A DNA stretch of 64,000 nt, taken from the NCBI GenBank assembly GCA_016708585.1, contig JADJFK010000027.1, positions 1-64,000 on the forward strand, written 5' to 3'. The translations under genes were made by a program, and so were the position numbers. The notes below the pieces were generated by a model. It was not told where the DNA came from and made no database searches. It saw only the letters and a program-made list of their open reading frames with translations. This document shows positions 37,393-46,225 of the stretch, piece by piece. The stretch's first letter is position 1. Each line of letters begins with the position of its first letter. The stretch comes from Sulfuritalea sp. (GTDB lineage: Bacteria > Pseudomonadota > Gammaproteobacteria > Burkholderiales > Rhodocyclaceae).

Positions 37393-38193
37393 ATGATATC
37401 GTTTCTGCTTTCTGCCTGGCGTGCCGGATTGCGTAGTCGAAGCATTCAGGCGGTACTGGTCCTTGGCGTATTGCTGGTGGGTGTGGCTTTCCTCTCCGCC
37501 GCATTCTCGCCCCGTCAGCCGAAAACCGTTGCCCTGGATGTCGGACTGTCCGGCGTCCGGTTTTCGCTTGTCCTGTTCGCGTTATTCTGGGTGCAGGAAC
37601 TGGTCGGGCAGGAGATTCAACGCCGAACGGTTCTCTTTGCGCTGACCTATCCGGTTCCGCGCGGGCATTACATAGTCGGCCGCTACCTTGCAGTACTTGG
37701 TTTGCTGGCGCTCGCGGCAGTCATGCTGGGCATGTTGCTGTGGGTCGTCGTGTTGAATGCGGGGGGTCAATACGAACAGGCGTTTGGCGTGGCTCCGGGA
37801 GCCAGGTATTGGCTGACTATTCTTGGGCTCTGGATCGATGCGGCGGTGGTCACTGCCTTTGCGCTTTTTGTCGCGAGCCTTTCCACGGTTTCGATGCTTC
37901 CGTTGGCGTTGGGTCTTGCATTCGCTGCCGCCGGCAAGAGCCTGGGGGCGGTGACCGAATACCTCGCGCGCGGGGCGGACGGCGGCGGGGAAGTCATGCG
38001 TCTGGCGCCGGTGGTCGATGCGATCCATTGGTTTCTCCCGGACCTATCGCGCCTGGATTGGCGTGCCTGGCCGATGTACGGAGTCGCTCCAGATTCCACT
38101 GCGATCGCGGGAGGAGCGCTTGTTGCGCTGGCGTATATCGTTTTGCTCGTGACTCTGGCGGTACTGGCTTTTAATCGCCGCGAGTTTCAATAG
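37393..38193 (+). CDS. ABC-2 type transporter permease
   Basis: 266 residues from MISFLLSAWRAGLRSRSIQA with about six membrane helices (for example VLVLGVLLVGVAFLSAAF, VLGLLALAAVMLGMLLWVVV). The segment QELVGQEIQRRTVLFALTYP is typical of ABC-2 permeases that export lipids or polysaccharides. It works with the ATPase encoded at 39067. The first ATG of the reading frame after an RBS-like GGAT is used. It is divergent from paralog A. Confidence 0.8.
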   Translation: MISFLLSAWRAGLRSRSIQAVLVLGVLLVGVAFLSAAFSPRQPKTVALDVGLSGVRFSLVLFALFWVQELVGQEIQRRTVLFALTYPVPRGHYIVGRYLAVLGLLALAAVMLGMLLWVVVLNAGGQYEQAFGVAPGARYWLTILGLWIDAAVVTAFALFVASLSTVSMLPLALGLAFAAAGKSLGAVTEYLARGADGGGEVMRLAPVVDAIHWFLPDLSRLDWRAWPMYGVAPDSTAIAGGALVALAYIVLLVTLAVLAFNRREFQ

Positions 38194-38214
38194 TCGGCGT
38201 TGGCGGGACGGCGA
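38192..38214 (+). repeat. REP-like repeat overlapping the start of the next gene
   Basis: AGTCGGCGTTGGCGGGACGG CGA begins inside the stop codon of the permease gene and runs into the ATG of the next. The repeat therefore occupies the ribosome binding region of that gene, which has no clear Shine-Dalgarno of its own. Confidence 0.65.
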
Positions 38215-39065
38215 TGAAACTGAATGCAAACGCAAGGTTGTTGCTGGTGACGATTCTCGCGGCGATGGTGTTCGTCCCATCCGCGCAGCGTCTCAAGCTT
38301 GCACCGCGTCAGAGCGTGAATGTCGAAATGCAGGTGGCCTTGCCTCTGTTCGTCCAGGTAGCGATGGCGGCAGGGGATCGCTTTTTGGCGGCGAATATCG
38401 CGGCCATTCGCGCCCTCTGGGTGGATAACTTCAAGATGCAGAAAGAAGAGTTCAAAGTGCTGGCCAAGGTGCAGGAAAATGTGTCCTGGCTGAATCCCGG
38501 ACACGAGGACAACTATTACATTGCAGCAGCGATATTGCCCTGGAATGGAGAAGTCGAGGCCGCACAACGGATTCTCGCTCGGGCGACCACGGCTCGCCGT
38601 TTCGATTACCAGCCGGCGTTCTACTACGCCTTCAACTTGTTGCATTTCAAGGGGGACGCCGTTGGTGCGTCGAACTGGATGCGCGAAGCGGCCGAGTATC
38701 TGCCGGAGGGAAATAATCGCTTGCAGATGCAGAATCTGGCAGCGATCTGGCTCGATCGGGCGGGTGACCTCGACCTTGCGATCAGTGTGGTCGAGGCCAT
38801 GGCCAGGCAGGCCAATCGCGGTGATTTTCGCCGTTATCTTCAACAGCGCGTGATCAGGTTGGAAATGTTGCGCGATCTGCGGGAAGCGGCCGCCAGGTAT
38901 CAGCAGCGATTCGGACGCAGGATCGTTGCCTTGAGCGATCTGGTCGAGTCGGGCATCGTTGCCGAAGTACCCAAGCCGCCATTCGGCTATGGTTTTGCCA
39001 TAAGCGAACAGGGGCAGGTCGTGTTGCAGGATTCGCCTCCGAGAGCGCCCGGGGGGCAACGCTGA
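38214..39065 (+). CDS. Membrane-anchored TPR-like protein between the ABC subunits
   Basis: 283 residues. One N-terminal hydrophobic segment (about 8-24) anchors it or acts as a signal. The rest is helical with TPR-like pairs (EVEAAQRILARATTARRFDY, AGDLDLAISVVEAMARQANR). The C-terminus ends in a Pro/Gly-rich tail. It lies between permease and ATPase genes of the exporter with 1 base to the latter, so it is likely an accessory component. As I recall, similar triplets follow pilA in Geobacter. Function unknown. Confidence 0.7.
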   Translation: MKLNANARLLLVTILAAMVFVPSAQRLKLAPRQSVNVEMQVALPLFVQVAMAAGDRFLAANIAAIRALWVDNFKMQKEEFKVLAKVQENVSWLNPGHEDNYYIAAAILPWNGEVEAAQRILARATTARRFDYQPAFYYAFNLLHFKGDAVGASNWMREAAEYLPEGNNRLQMQNLAAIWLDRAGDLDLAISVVEAMARQANRGDFRRYLQQRVIRLEMLRDLREAAARYQQRFGRRIVALSDLVESGIVAEVPKPPFGYGFAISEQGQVVLQDSPPRAPGGQR

Positions 39066-39066
39066 A

Positions 39067-39963
39067 ATGAATGCCGCGATCTCGGTAAGCAACCTGAGAA
39101 AGACCTACCCGCGCAGTTGGGCTTCGCCGCCCTTTGAGGCATTGAAAGGGATTTCGCTAAGCATCGAGGCCGGAGAGACCTTCGGCTTCATCGGCCCGAA
39201 TGGCGCCGGCAAGAGCACGACGATCAAGATCCTCACCGGCGTGATGTCGCCGAGTGAAGGCACGGCAAGCCTGTTCGGCGTCGATGTGAGCGATCCCGAA
39301 TCGCGGCGCGGCCTTGGCTACGTGCCGGAGAATCCCAGCCTGCCGGATTACCTGACGCCGTACGAAATTCTTTCGATGGGACTGAAACTTCATCGGCGCA
39401 GGCCGGCCGGAGCACGAGCCCACTGCATGGCATGGCTGGAGCGCTTCGGCCTTGCCGACGTGGCGAACAAGGTGGTACGGGGCTTTTCCAAGGGGATGGC
39501 GCAGCGTACGGCACTGGCGCATGCAATGGCAGTGGAGCCGCGCCTGTTGATCCTCGACGAGCCCTTGTCCGGGCTCGATCCGATCGGTCGGCGCGAAGTC
39601 GTGGACATACTTTCAGAGTACCGGCGGCAGGGCGGCACGATCTTTCTGACCTCGCACGTGTTGCACGACGTCGAACGCCTTGCCGATCGCACCGGTTTGA
39701 TCCACAAGGGGGAACTGCGGGCCGTGCGAACGCCGGGCGAAATGGTCGGGGAGGGCGAACGCGTCCTGGTGCGCAGCATCGGCGCGGCCGCAGCCCTCGA
39801 CGGAATGCAGGCCGAGCCGGGCGGGAGGTGGGTGATCGAAGTCCCGCGCACCGCTCTCTGGGATACCCTGCGCCGGCTCGAGACTGCCGGGCATTCGCTG
39901 ATCGAGATCAGACCAACCTTGTCGCTAGAGACGGCGTTCCTCAACGTGGTGAAAGGATCGTGA
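39067..39963 (+). CDS. ABC transporter ATP-binding protein
   Basis: 298 residues. Walker A GPNGAGKSTTIKIL (about 45), signature FSKGMAQRTALAHAM (about 145), Walker B LLILDEPLSGLD, and the switch His in TSHVLHD are all present. The C-terminal 80 residues are an extra domain seen in ABC-2 exporters. It powers the permease encoded at 37393. Its 1-base spacing from the TPR-like gene shows one transcript. In Geobacter a similar ATPase next to pilA (XapD, as I recall) is needed for extracellular polysaccharide; that link is recollection and not shown by this sequence. Confidence 0.9.
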   Translation: MNAAISVSNLRKTYPRSWASPPFEALKGISLSIEAGETFGFIGPNGAGKSTTIKILTGVMSPSEGTASLFGVDVSDPESRRGLGYVPENPSLPDYLTPYEILSMGLKLHRRRPAGARAHCMAWLERFGLADVANKVVRGFSKGMAQRTALAHAMAVEPRLLILDEPLSGLDPIGRREVVDILSEYRRQGGTIFLTSHVLHDVERLADRTGLIHKGELRAVRTPGEMVGEGERVLVRSIGAAAALDGMQAEPGGRWVIEVPRTALWDTLRRLETAGHSLIEIRPTLSLETAFLNVVKGS

Positions 39964-40001
39964 CTTCGGGTCATTTGGCATGCCGGCCTCTGGACAGGAA
40001 A

Positions 40002-40027
40002 TCCGCCGTATCGCCAGCGCCGACTTG
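40002..40027 (-). repeat. REP-like repeat before the GtrA gene
   Basis: TCCGCCGTATCGCCAGCGCC GACTTG in reverse orientation, in the 82 bp gap between the ABC ATPase and GtrA genes. Confidence 0.7.
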
Positions 40028-40045
40028 TCAGGATGGGCTATTGCA

Positions 40046-40447
40046 ATGAGCATCACACGGAGAATTCGCAACCCTGCGCTGGAGTTCGGCCGCTATTTTG
40101 TCGTCAGCCTGATCGCGCTCGCGGTCGATGTTTCCATGCTGATGGCGATGGCCCGGTTCATGCATTACTTGTGGGCGGCCTCTCTCGGATTTGTTCTGGG
40201 TGCGATTACCAGCTATTGGCTGGCAATCCGTTGGGCGTTTAGGCACCGGCGCCTCGCGGCCTATCCGCGGGCCGAGTTTCTGGCGTACTCGTTGGTTGGC
40301 ATTCTGAGCCTCGGCATCAACAATCTTGTGATCTTTGTCGCGGTGGAATACCTTGCACTGGCGTTGCTGGCAAGCAAGGCGGTGGCCGCAGGCGCGACTT
40401 TTGCATTTAATTTTGGGGTACGCAAGTTCGTACTATTCAGGAAATAG
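40046..40447 (+). CDS. GtrA-family membrane protein
   Basis: 133 residues with four membrane helices: FVVSLIALAVDVSMLMAM, YLWAASLGFVLGAITSYWL, YSLVGILSLGINNLVIFV, and ASKAVAAGATFAFNFGVRKF. The last segment ending FNFGVRKFVLF is the GtrA signature. GtrA proteins flip or position polyprenyl-phosphate sugars for glycosylation outside the membrane. It is followed after 6 bases by the FAD-dependent protein. A GT-C enzyme would use its product, and the two paralogous polytopic proteins are candidates. The ATG at 40046 is chosen over earlier starts on family length. Confidence 0.88.
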   Translation: MSITRRIRNPALEFGRYFVVSLIALAVDVSMLMAMARFMHYLWAASLGFVLGAITSYWLAIRWAFRHRRLAAYPRAEFLAYSLVGILSLGINNLVIFVAVEYLALALLASKAVAAGATFAFNFGVRKFVLFRK

Positions 40448-40453
40448 CAGACC

Positions 40454-42028
40454 ATGAGCAAACCGATCGTATTGATAATTGGTGCAGGACCTGCAGGCCT
40501 CACGGCGGCAATGGAATTGGTGCGTGACGGTCGCATGCAGCCGCTGGTGCTCGAGGCATCGCAAGAGGTTGGCGGCATCTCGCGTACGGTCGAGTACAGG
40601 GGCAACCGCATGGATATCGGCGGGCACCGGTTTTTTTCAAAATCTGACTGGGTGATGAACTGGTGGCGCGAAATTCTGCCCATCGCGACAAATCAGCAGG
40701 CCATCTCGATTGCCTATCAGGGCAAACAGCGAACGGTCGACACCGATGGGTTCGCCGGTCCGGAGCGGGACCGCGTTATGCTGGTACGGGACCGCCTTTC
40801 ACGCATTTACTTTCTGCGAAAATATTTCGACTACCCGATCAAGCTCAACGCCGCAACGATTGGCAATCTGGGTTTCGTTCGATTGATGCGCGCCGGCTTC
40901 AGCTATGTCTGGGCCATGCTGTTTCCCCGGCGCCCGGAGCGATCACTGGAAGATTTTCTGATCAATCGCTTTGGCGGAGAACTGTATCGAACCTTCTTCA
41001 AGGACTATACGGAAAAGGTCTGGGGGGTCGCCTGTGACCAGATCAGTGCCGAGTGGGGGGCGCAACGAATCAAGGGGTTGTCGATTCTCGAAGCATTGCG
41101 CCATGCATGGAGGACGCTACGGGGTGGCGGTTCGGCCGCTCAGGCGACCAAGACGAGCCTGATCGAACATTTCCTTTACCCTCGCCTGGGGCCGGGCCAA
41201 CTCTGGCAGGAGGTCGCTCGGCAGGTGAGCGATCAGGGAGGCGAAATCAGGTTTGGCCAGGAGGTGTCAGGGCTTCGCCATGGCGACGGGCGCGCGCTTG
41301 GAGTTGTGGTCAAGGGCGAGGGAGGCCAACCGGTCGAGATTCGCGGTGACTTCGTAATTTCGACCATGCCGATAAAGGACCTGGTGGCCGGAATGCAGCC
41401 GCCGCCGCCGGAGGACGTGGGTCGGATTGCGGCCGGGCTTCCATATCGTGATTTCATAACAGTGGGCCTGCTGGTGTCGCGCATGCGCGCCAATCGGCAG
41501 TCGCAGAGCGCGCGTTCGGACCATATGCCGCCCGACAACTGGATCTACATTCAGGACCGGGACGTGCGCATCGGTCGCCTGCAGATATTCAACAACTGGA
41601 GTCCGGATCTGGTGGCGGACGAGGGCAAGGTCTGGCTCGGACTGGAGTACTTCTGCCAGGAGGGTGACGATCTTTGGTCAATGGATGATGCCTCGATGAA
41701 GGCATTTGCCGCTGGGGAGTTGGAAAAGATTGAAATGATAGATCGGGCGGACGTGCTTGACGGGACCGTAATTCGTGTTCCGAAGACATATCCGGCGTAT
41801 TTCGGTGCATATGAAAATTTTCCCAAACTGCGTAGCTGGATCGACGGAATAGACAATCTCTTTCTGGTCGGCCGCAACGGCATGCATCGGTACAACAATC
41901 AGGACCATTCGATGCTCACGGCCAAGCTTGCGGTCGAGGCCATTCTCGCGGGGAAAACGGATAAGACTGCGATTTGGGCGGTGAATGTCGATGACGACTA
42001 TCACGAGGAAGTTGATAGCGGTGGTTGA
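40454..42028 (+). CDS. FAD-dependent protein related to UDP-galactopyranose mutase/amine oxidases
   Basis: 524 residues. The FAD-binding Rossmann motif is LIIGAGPAGLTAAMELVRD at the start, then EVGGISRTVEYRGNRMDIGG with the HRFFSKSD segment typical of this subgroup. The C-terminal part ends with LVGRNGMHRYNNQDHSMLTA, which fits the second FAD contact. It could rearrange a sugar ring as UGM does or oxidise a lipid. It is linked to GtrA by a 6-base gap, and the pair recurs in polysaccharide clusters. The 245 bp after it (42029-42273) hold no gene I can support. Confidence 0.82.
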   Translation: MSKPIVLIIGAGPAGLTAAMELVRDGRMQPLVLEASQEVGGISRTVEYRGNRMDIGGHRFFSKSDWVMNWWREILPIATNQQAISIAYQGKQRTVDTDGFAGPERDRVMLVRDRLSRIYFLRKYFDYPIKLNAATIGNLGFVRLMRAGFSYVWAMLFPRRPERSLEDFLINRFGGELYRTFFKDYTEKVWGVACDQISAEWGAQRIKGLSILEALRHAWRTLRGGGSAAQATKTSLIEHFLYPRLGPGQLWQEVARQVSDQGGEIRFGQEVSGLRHGDGRALGVVVKGEGGQPVEIRGDFVISTMPIKDLVAGMQPPPPEDVGRIAAGLPYRDFITVGLLVSRMRANRQSQSARSDHMPPDNWIYIQDRDVRIGRLQIFNNWSPDLVADEGKVWLGLEYFCQEGDDLWSMDDASMKAFAAGELEKIEMIDRADVLDGTVIRVPKTYPAYFGAYENFPKLRSWIDGIDNLFLVGRNGMHRYNNQDHSMLTAKLAVEAILAGKTDKTAIWAVNVDDDYHEEVDSGG

Positions 42029-42273
42029 TTCCTTGATGCTGTCGAAGTCGGCACGAAAAATATGCAATGCGGTAGCGGCGACATCCGGCTTTCGCGTCGC
42101 TACGTTTATGCGCCGCGTCTCAACCGTTCGTTTCGTGTCCGGGACATGTGATTTGCAGTTCAGGCAATGGCTGGAGTCATCCAGGTACTTTGCCTTAAGA
42201 CGGTTCGCGCTGGCGGTGCCGTGAGGGCATCGCACATCGAGGCGTTTGCCTTACGAAAAGCCGCACTGTCCCG

Positions 42274-44223
42274 ATGAGTTTGTCCGAACCCCATCGGTTT
42301 GGTTTTGACTGTACGGTTGATCCGCGGTTGTCGCTCGGCCAGCGACTTGCTCTGGCGCTTCTTACATTTGCGATTTGGGTTGCAACACACCGCTATTCCG
42401 GAATCTGGCATGACGGAGTACTTTACGCAGGTCAGGCCCTCAATCGGCTGTATCCAGAACGTTTTGTCGGCGATCTATTTTTTGCATACGGCTCCCAAGA
42501 CAGCTTCTCGGTGTTCAGCCCACTCTATGCCGGACTCATTTCGGTCGTCGGCATCAATCCGGCTTCTCTGATCCTGACCGTTTTCGCGCAGTGCGCCTGG
42601 CTGGTCAGTGCGGCCCTGCTTGCCAAAAGTGTGCTTCAGGGAGTGCTTCCTTGGGTTGGACTGCTCGCAATTACCGCATTGCCGCGGGTTTATGGCGCCG
42701 ATGATGTCTTCGCATATGCCGAGGTATTTGCGACTGCCAGGGTTCTCTCCGAACTGCTGGTTCTTGCGGGGCTGGCCTGTCTATATGGCGGCAGGCGAGT
42801 CGCGGGGAATAGCCTTCTTCTCGGCGCCGCATTGTTCCATCCCGTGATAGCCTTTCCAGGCATCGCGGTGGCGTTTGCCATGCAGGCGTCCTGGCGGATT
42901 GTCCTTGCCGCAAGCACCTGTGCTTTTCTTGCAGTACCTCTGCTGGCGTTCGGCGTTCCCGACGCGAGGGAACCCTTGCGAGTAATGGATTCTCTGTGGT
43001 ACGGGATTTCCATTGAACGCAGTCCATTCGTTTTTTTAGGTCAATGGGAACTTGCCGAGTTGGCACAACCTGTGATCTGGGTCGCTATCCTGTTTCTTGC
43101 ATCCAGGATGTCGCTTGGTTTTGCCCGAAGATTTTGGCACTCGGTCATTTATGCCGGGACGATTGGCTTTGCACTCGCAGCCATGGCCGACTGCTGGCCT
43201 ATTGCTTTGCTTGTGCAAATGCAGACGTGGCGGAGCGCGTGGCTGCTTCAGGTGTGCGGCATCCTCGCGGCCGTATGGCTGATTCAAGCGTTGTGGTCGC
43301 AGGGGCGGTTTGGACGATTGCTGCTCATCGCCATGGCGACATGCTTATTTGCCGGTGGGGATTGGGGATTCTTCGCTGGAGCTTTTTTGGCAATGTCTTA
43401 TTCCGCATTGGCCCGATGGCGACCACTGGTGGACCTCGTGGAAAAGCACTACCCTTTGTTCGTGGCCGGATTTGTTTTTGCATCCCTCCCAGAAGTGCTG
43501 ATTGTGATGCGGGAGTTGGTTGGTGCAATGCGTGCTGTGTTCATTGATGCAATGTTGGCCTTGCCGCAGGTGAGCAGCGAGCTTGTCCTTGAGCAGCCGA
43601 GCGTCTTTTGGCTGGCGCTAGGTACGATGGCTTTGTTCATGATCCTGTCCGATTGGTCAAAACCAGTATTTCGTGTGTTGGCGGGGTTGGCGGTTCTCGT
43701 TACTCTGCTCATTTCCGGGCTGTCGTGGGTCGCTCTGCTTCGCCCGGAGTATCGACCTCTAGTCGGGTCTGATGAGCCGCCGACGTTACTGCGTGAAGCA
43801 ATTCCGCCGGGTTCCCTGACCTATATGGAAGGAGGACACGGCTATCTCTGGTTTGTTCTTGGGCGACCGAGCTATGCCTCGCATCACCAGGCTGCCGGCG
43901 TAATTTTCTCGAGACGAACTGCGCTGGAAGCGCAGCGGCGCCTGAATGCAATCGCACTGCTCGGAACGTCAGACGAGCGCCTGCAATGGCGTATTCCGGA
44001 GTCCGAGGCGATCATGCTGGCTGGCAAGGAAAAGCGGAAATGGATCCCGACTCAGGCATTAGTATCGGTCTGCCAGGATCCGATTCTGGATTTCGTCGTG
44101 CTGCGCCGCCCTTTACGCGGTGAACCTGCAGTCAATCCATTTTCAGTTGTTCCCGTGGCGCTACAGAAGGGCCAATCGCCTACCATGCTTTACGTGTTTG
44201 AATGTCGGAGATTGCGGAATTGA
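42274..44223 (+). CDS. Polytopic membrane protein, paralog B (GT-C-like)
   Basis: 649 residues, about 12-13 hydrophobic helices and a C-terminal soluble part. It shares blocks with paralog A at 35368-37350: SQDSFSVFSPLYAGL, EVFATARVL, TWRSAWL, HQAAGVIFSRR and VCQDPILDFVV. Overall the two differ a good deal, so the duplication is old. The base composition of the gene is less GC-rich than the flanking sulfur genes. The family is unnamed to me. Likely role: transfer of a lipid-linked sugar outside the membrane. Its end is 220 bp before sat. Confidence 0.7.
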   Translation: MSLSEPHRFGFDCTVDPRLSLGQRLALALLTFAIWVATHRYSGIWHDGVLYAGQALNRLYPERFVGDLFFAYGSQDSFSVFSPLYAGLISVVGINPASLILTVFAQCAWLVSAALLAKSVLQGVLPWVGLLAITALPRVYGADDVFAYAEVFATARVLSELLVLAGLACLYGGRRVAGNSLLLGAALFHPVIAFPGIAVAFAMQASWRIVLAASTCAFLAVPLLAFGVPDAREPLRVMDSLWYGISIERSPFVFLGQWELAELAQPVIWVAILFLASRMSLGFARRFWHSVIYAGTIGFALAAMADCWPIALLVQMQTWRSAWLLQVCGILAAVWLIQALWSQGRFGRLLLIAMATCLFAGGDWGFFAGAFLAMSYSALARWRPLVDLVEKHYPLFVAGFVFASLPEVLIVMRELVGAMRAVFIDAMLALPQVSSELVLEQPSVFWLALGTMALFMILSDWSKPVFRVLAGLAVLVTLLISGLSWVALLRPEYRPLVGSDEPPTLLREAIPPGSLTYMEGGHGYLWFVLGRPSYASHHQAAGVIFSRRTALEAQRRLNAIALLGTSDERLQWRIPESEAIMLAGKEKRKWIPTQALVSVCQDPILDFVVLRRPLRGEPAVNPFSVVPVALQKGQSPTMLYVFECRRLRN

Positions 44224-44349
44224 AGGCTGGCACGGACAAGGATGATCCATCGCCAGGGTGGGGCGCTGCGGCCGCAATGTTGGTCAAAATACAGTCAAGG
44301 TAATCCTCCCGCGGTCTCTCTTTGCGGAGGCTTCGGCTTAAACAATCCC

Positions 44350-44383
44350 CTTATCCTCAAATAGAAATAATCTCATTGGCGCG
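44350..44383 (+). promoter_or_regulatory. Shared upstream motif of sat, inside an inverted repeat
   Basis: CTTATCCTCAAATAGAAATA ATCTCATTGG closely matches the region upstream of soeA at 55771 (CTTATTCAAAAATAGAAATT ATCC). It lies about 65 bp before the sat ATG. The same stretch is flanked by AACAATCCCCTTA (44341-44353) and TAAGGGGAAATTGTT (44385-44399), an imperfect inverted repeat. This is a candidate binding site for a regulator of sulfite oxidation genes. Confidence 0.6.
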
Positions 44384-44443
44384 GTAAGGGGAAATTGTTA
44401 ACCTTGCGCCTTCCAGAAAAACCATACTTCGAGGAGGTTTGGC

Positions 44444-45658
44444 ATGGCGTTGGTCAATCCGCATGGCGGCGGCAGTCTGCGTCCCCTTTTGCTCGAAGGC
44501 GAAGCGCTGATCGCGGAGTTGGCACGCGCCTCCTCGTTACCCAAGGTCAAGGTCGGTTCCCGCGAGAAGGGCGACATCGTCATGATGGGCCAGGGCGGCT
44601 TCACCCCGCTCGACGGTTTCATGTCCCACGCCGACTGGCAGGGCGTGTGCGACGGCATGAAAATGGCCTCCGGCCTGTTCTGGCCGATTCCGATCACGCT
44701 GTCCACCGACCAGGCTACCGCCGACGGCATCAAGGTCGCCGGCGACGTGGCCCTGATCGATCCCGATGACGGTTCGATCCTCGCCACCATGAAGGTGACC
44801 GAGAAGTATTCGATCGACAAGGCCCACGAATGCGCCACGGTGTTCAAGACCACCGACCTGGAGCATCCGGGGGTCAAGATGGTCATGGAGCAGGGCGAGA
44901 TCAACCTCGCCGGCCCGATCAAGGTGCTCTCGCTGGGCGGCTTCCCCGAGACCTACGGCGAACTGCTGATGAGCCCGAAGCAGACCCGCGCCCTGTTCGA
45001 ATCCTACGGCTGGAGCAAGGTGGCGGCGTTCCAGACGCGCAACCCGATGCACCGCTCGCACGAGTACCTGGCCAAGGTGGCGATCGAGACCTGCGACGGC
45101 GTGCTGATCCACTCGCTGCTCGGCAACCTGAAGCCGGGCGACATTCCCGCCGACGTGCGCTCCGAGGCGATCGGCACCCTGATCGAAAACTACTTCGTCA
45201 AGAAGACCGTGATCCAGGCCGGCTATCCGCTCGACATGCGCTATGCCGGTCCGCGCGAGGCGCTGCTGCATGCGCTGTTCCGCCAGAACTACGGCTGCTC
45301 GCACCTGATCGTCGGCCGCGACCATGCCGGCGTCGGCAGCTACTATGGTCCGTTCGATGCGCACCACATCTTCGACGAACTGCCCAGGGGCGCGCTGGAG
45401 ACCCAGGCGCTCAAGATCGACTGGACCTTCTGGTGTTACAAGTGCGGCGGCATGGCCTCGGCGCGTACCTGCCCGCACGGCGAGGCCGATCGCCTGCTGC
45501 TGTCCGGCACCAAGCTGCGCAAGATGCTGTCCGAAGGCGGTGACGTGCCCGCCGAGTTTTCCCGGCCGGAGGTGCTGGAGGTGCTGCGCGCCTACTACGC
45601 CAGCCTGGCCGAGCATGAGAAGGTCGAAGTCAAGCTGTCCGGACATTCGGCCCGCTGA
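44444..45658 (+). CDS. sat: ATP sulfurylase (dissimilatory Sat)
   Basis: 404 residues, the length of prokaryotic monomer-type Sat. Active-site motifs: QTRNPMHRSHEYL (HxxH) and GRDHAGVGSYYGPFDAHHIF. In sulfur oxidisers Sat makes ATP and sulfate from APS and pyrophosphate. It opens the sat-aprB-aprA operon; aprB begins 71 bases later. There is a good AGGAG site before the ATG. Confidence 0.95.
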   Translation: MALVNPHGGGSLRPLLLEGEALIAELARASSLPKVKVGSREKGDIVMMGQGGFTPLDGFMSHADWQGVCDGMKMASGLFWPIPITLSTDQATADGIKVAGDVALIDPDDGSILATMKVTEKYSIDKAHECATVFKTTDLEHPGVKMVMEQGEINLAGPIKVLSLGGFPETYGELLMSPKQTRALFESYGWSKVAAFQTRNPMHRSHEYLAKVAIETCDGVLIHSLLGNLKPGDIPADVRSEAIGTLIENYFVKKTVIQAGYPLDMRYAGPREALLHALFRQNYGCSHLIVGRDHAGVGSYYGPFDAHHIFDELPRGALETQALKIDWTFWCYKCGGMASARTCPHGEADRLLLSGTKLRKMLSEGGDVPAEFSRPEVLEVLRAYYASLAEHEKVEVKLSGHSAR

Positions 45659-45729
45659 AGAATCAGGACCCCAGCTTTTCCGCTTGCAATTTTTGATGAA
45701 CCACACCGCAACCAAGGAGTAGAAACCAA

Positions 45730-46203
45730 ATGCCAACCTTTGTTCGTACCGAGAAGTGCGACGGCTGCAAGGGGCAGGACAAGACCGCCTGCATGTACAT
45801 CTGCCCGCACAACCTGATGAAGCTCGACAAGGACGGTTCCGAAACCGGCCATGCCATGAAGGCTTTCAACCAGGAGCCGGAGCAGTGCTGGGAGTGCTAC
45901 TCCTGCGTCAAGATCTGCCCGCAGGGCGCCATCGAATGCCGCCACTACGCCGACATCGTGCCGCTGGGCGGTTCGGTGCAGCCGATGCGCGGTTCCGACT
46001 CCATCATGTGGACCATCAAGTTCCGCAACGGCACCCTGAAGCGTTTCAAGTTCCCGATCCGCACCACGGCCGAAGGCTCGATCGACTGCTACGGCGGCAA
46101 GCCGATGCCGAAGATGTCGGAGATCACCGCCGACGGCGTGTACACCCGGGCTGTCATGGGCGGCTTCCGCGCCGGCAACCCCGCCGAACTGATCCGCAAA
46201 TAA
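45730..46203 (+). CDS. aprB: Adenylylsulfate reductase beta subunit
   Basis: 157 residues with two [4Fe-4S] motifs: CDGCKGQDKTACMYICPHN and CWECYSCVKICPQGAIEC. The C-terminal tail wraps around AprA in known structures. AprB passes electrons between AprA and the membrane complex. It is followed by aprA after 22 bases and preceded by AAGGAG. Length matches the family. Confidence 0.96.
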   Translation: MPTFVRTEKCDGCKGQDKTACMYICPHNLMKLDKDGSETGHAMKAFNQEPEQCWECYSCVKICPQGAIECRHYADIVPLGGSVQPMRGSDSIMWTIKFRNGTLKRFKFPIRTTAEGSIDCYGGKPMPKMSEITADGVYTRAVMGGFRAGNPAELIRK

Positions 46204-46225
46204 TCGAAAAGTAGAGGAACCAAAA

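Noticed and set aside
42029..42273. Possible small gene between the FAD-dependent protein and paralog B
   Set aside because: The short frames there overlap neighbours and show no family features or good ribosome binding site.
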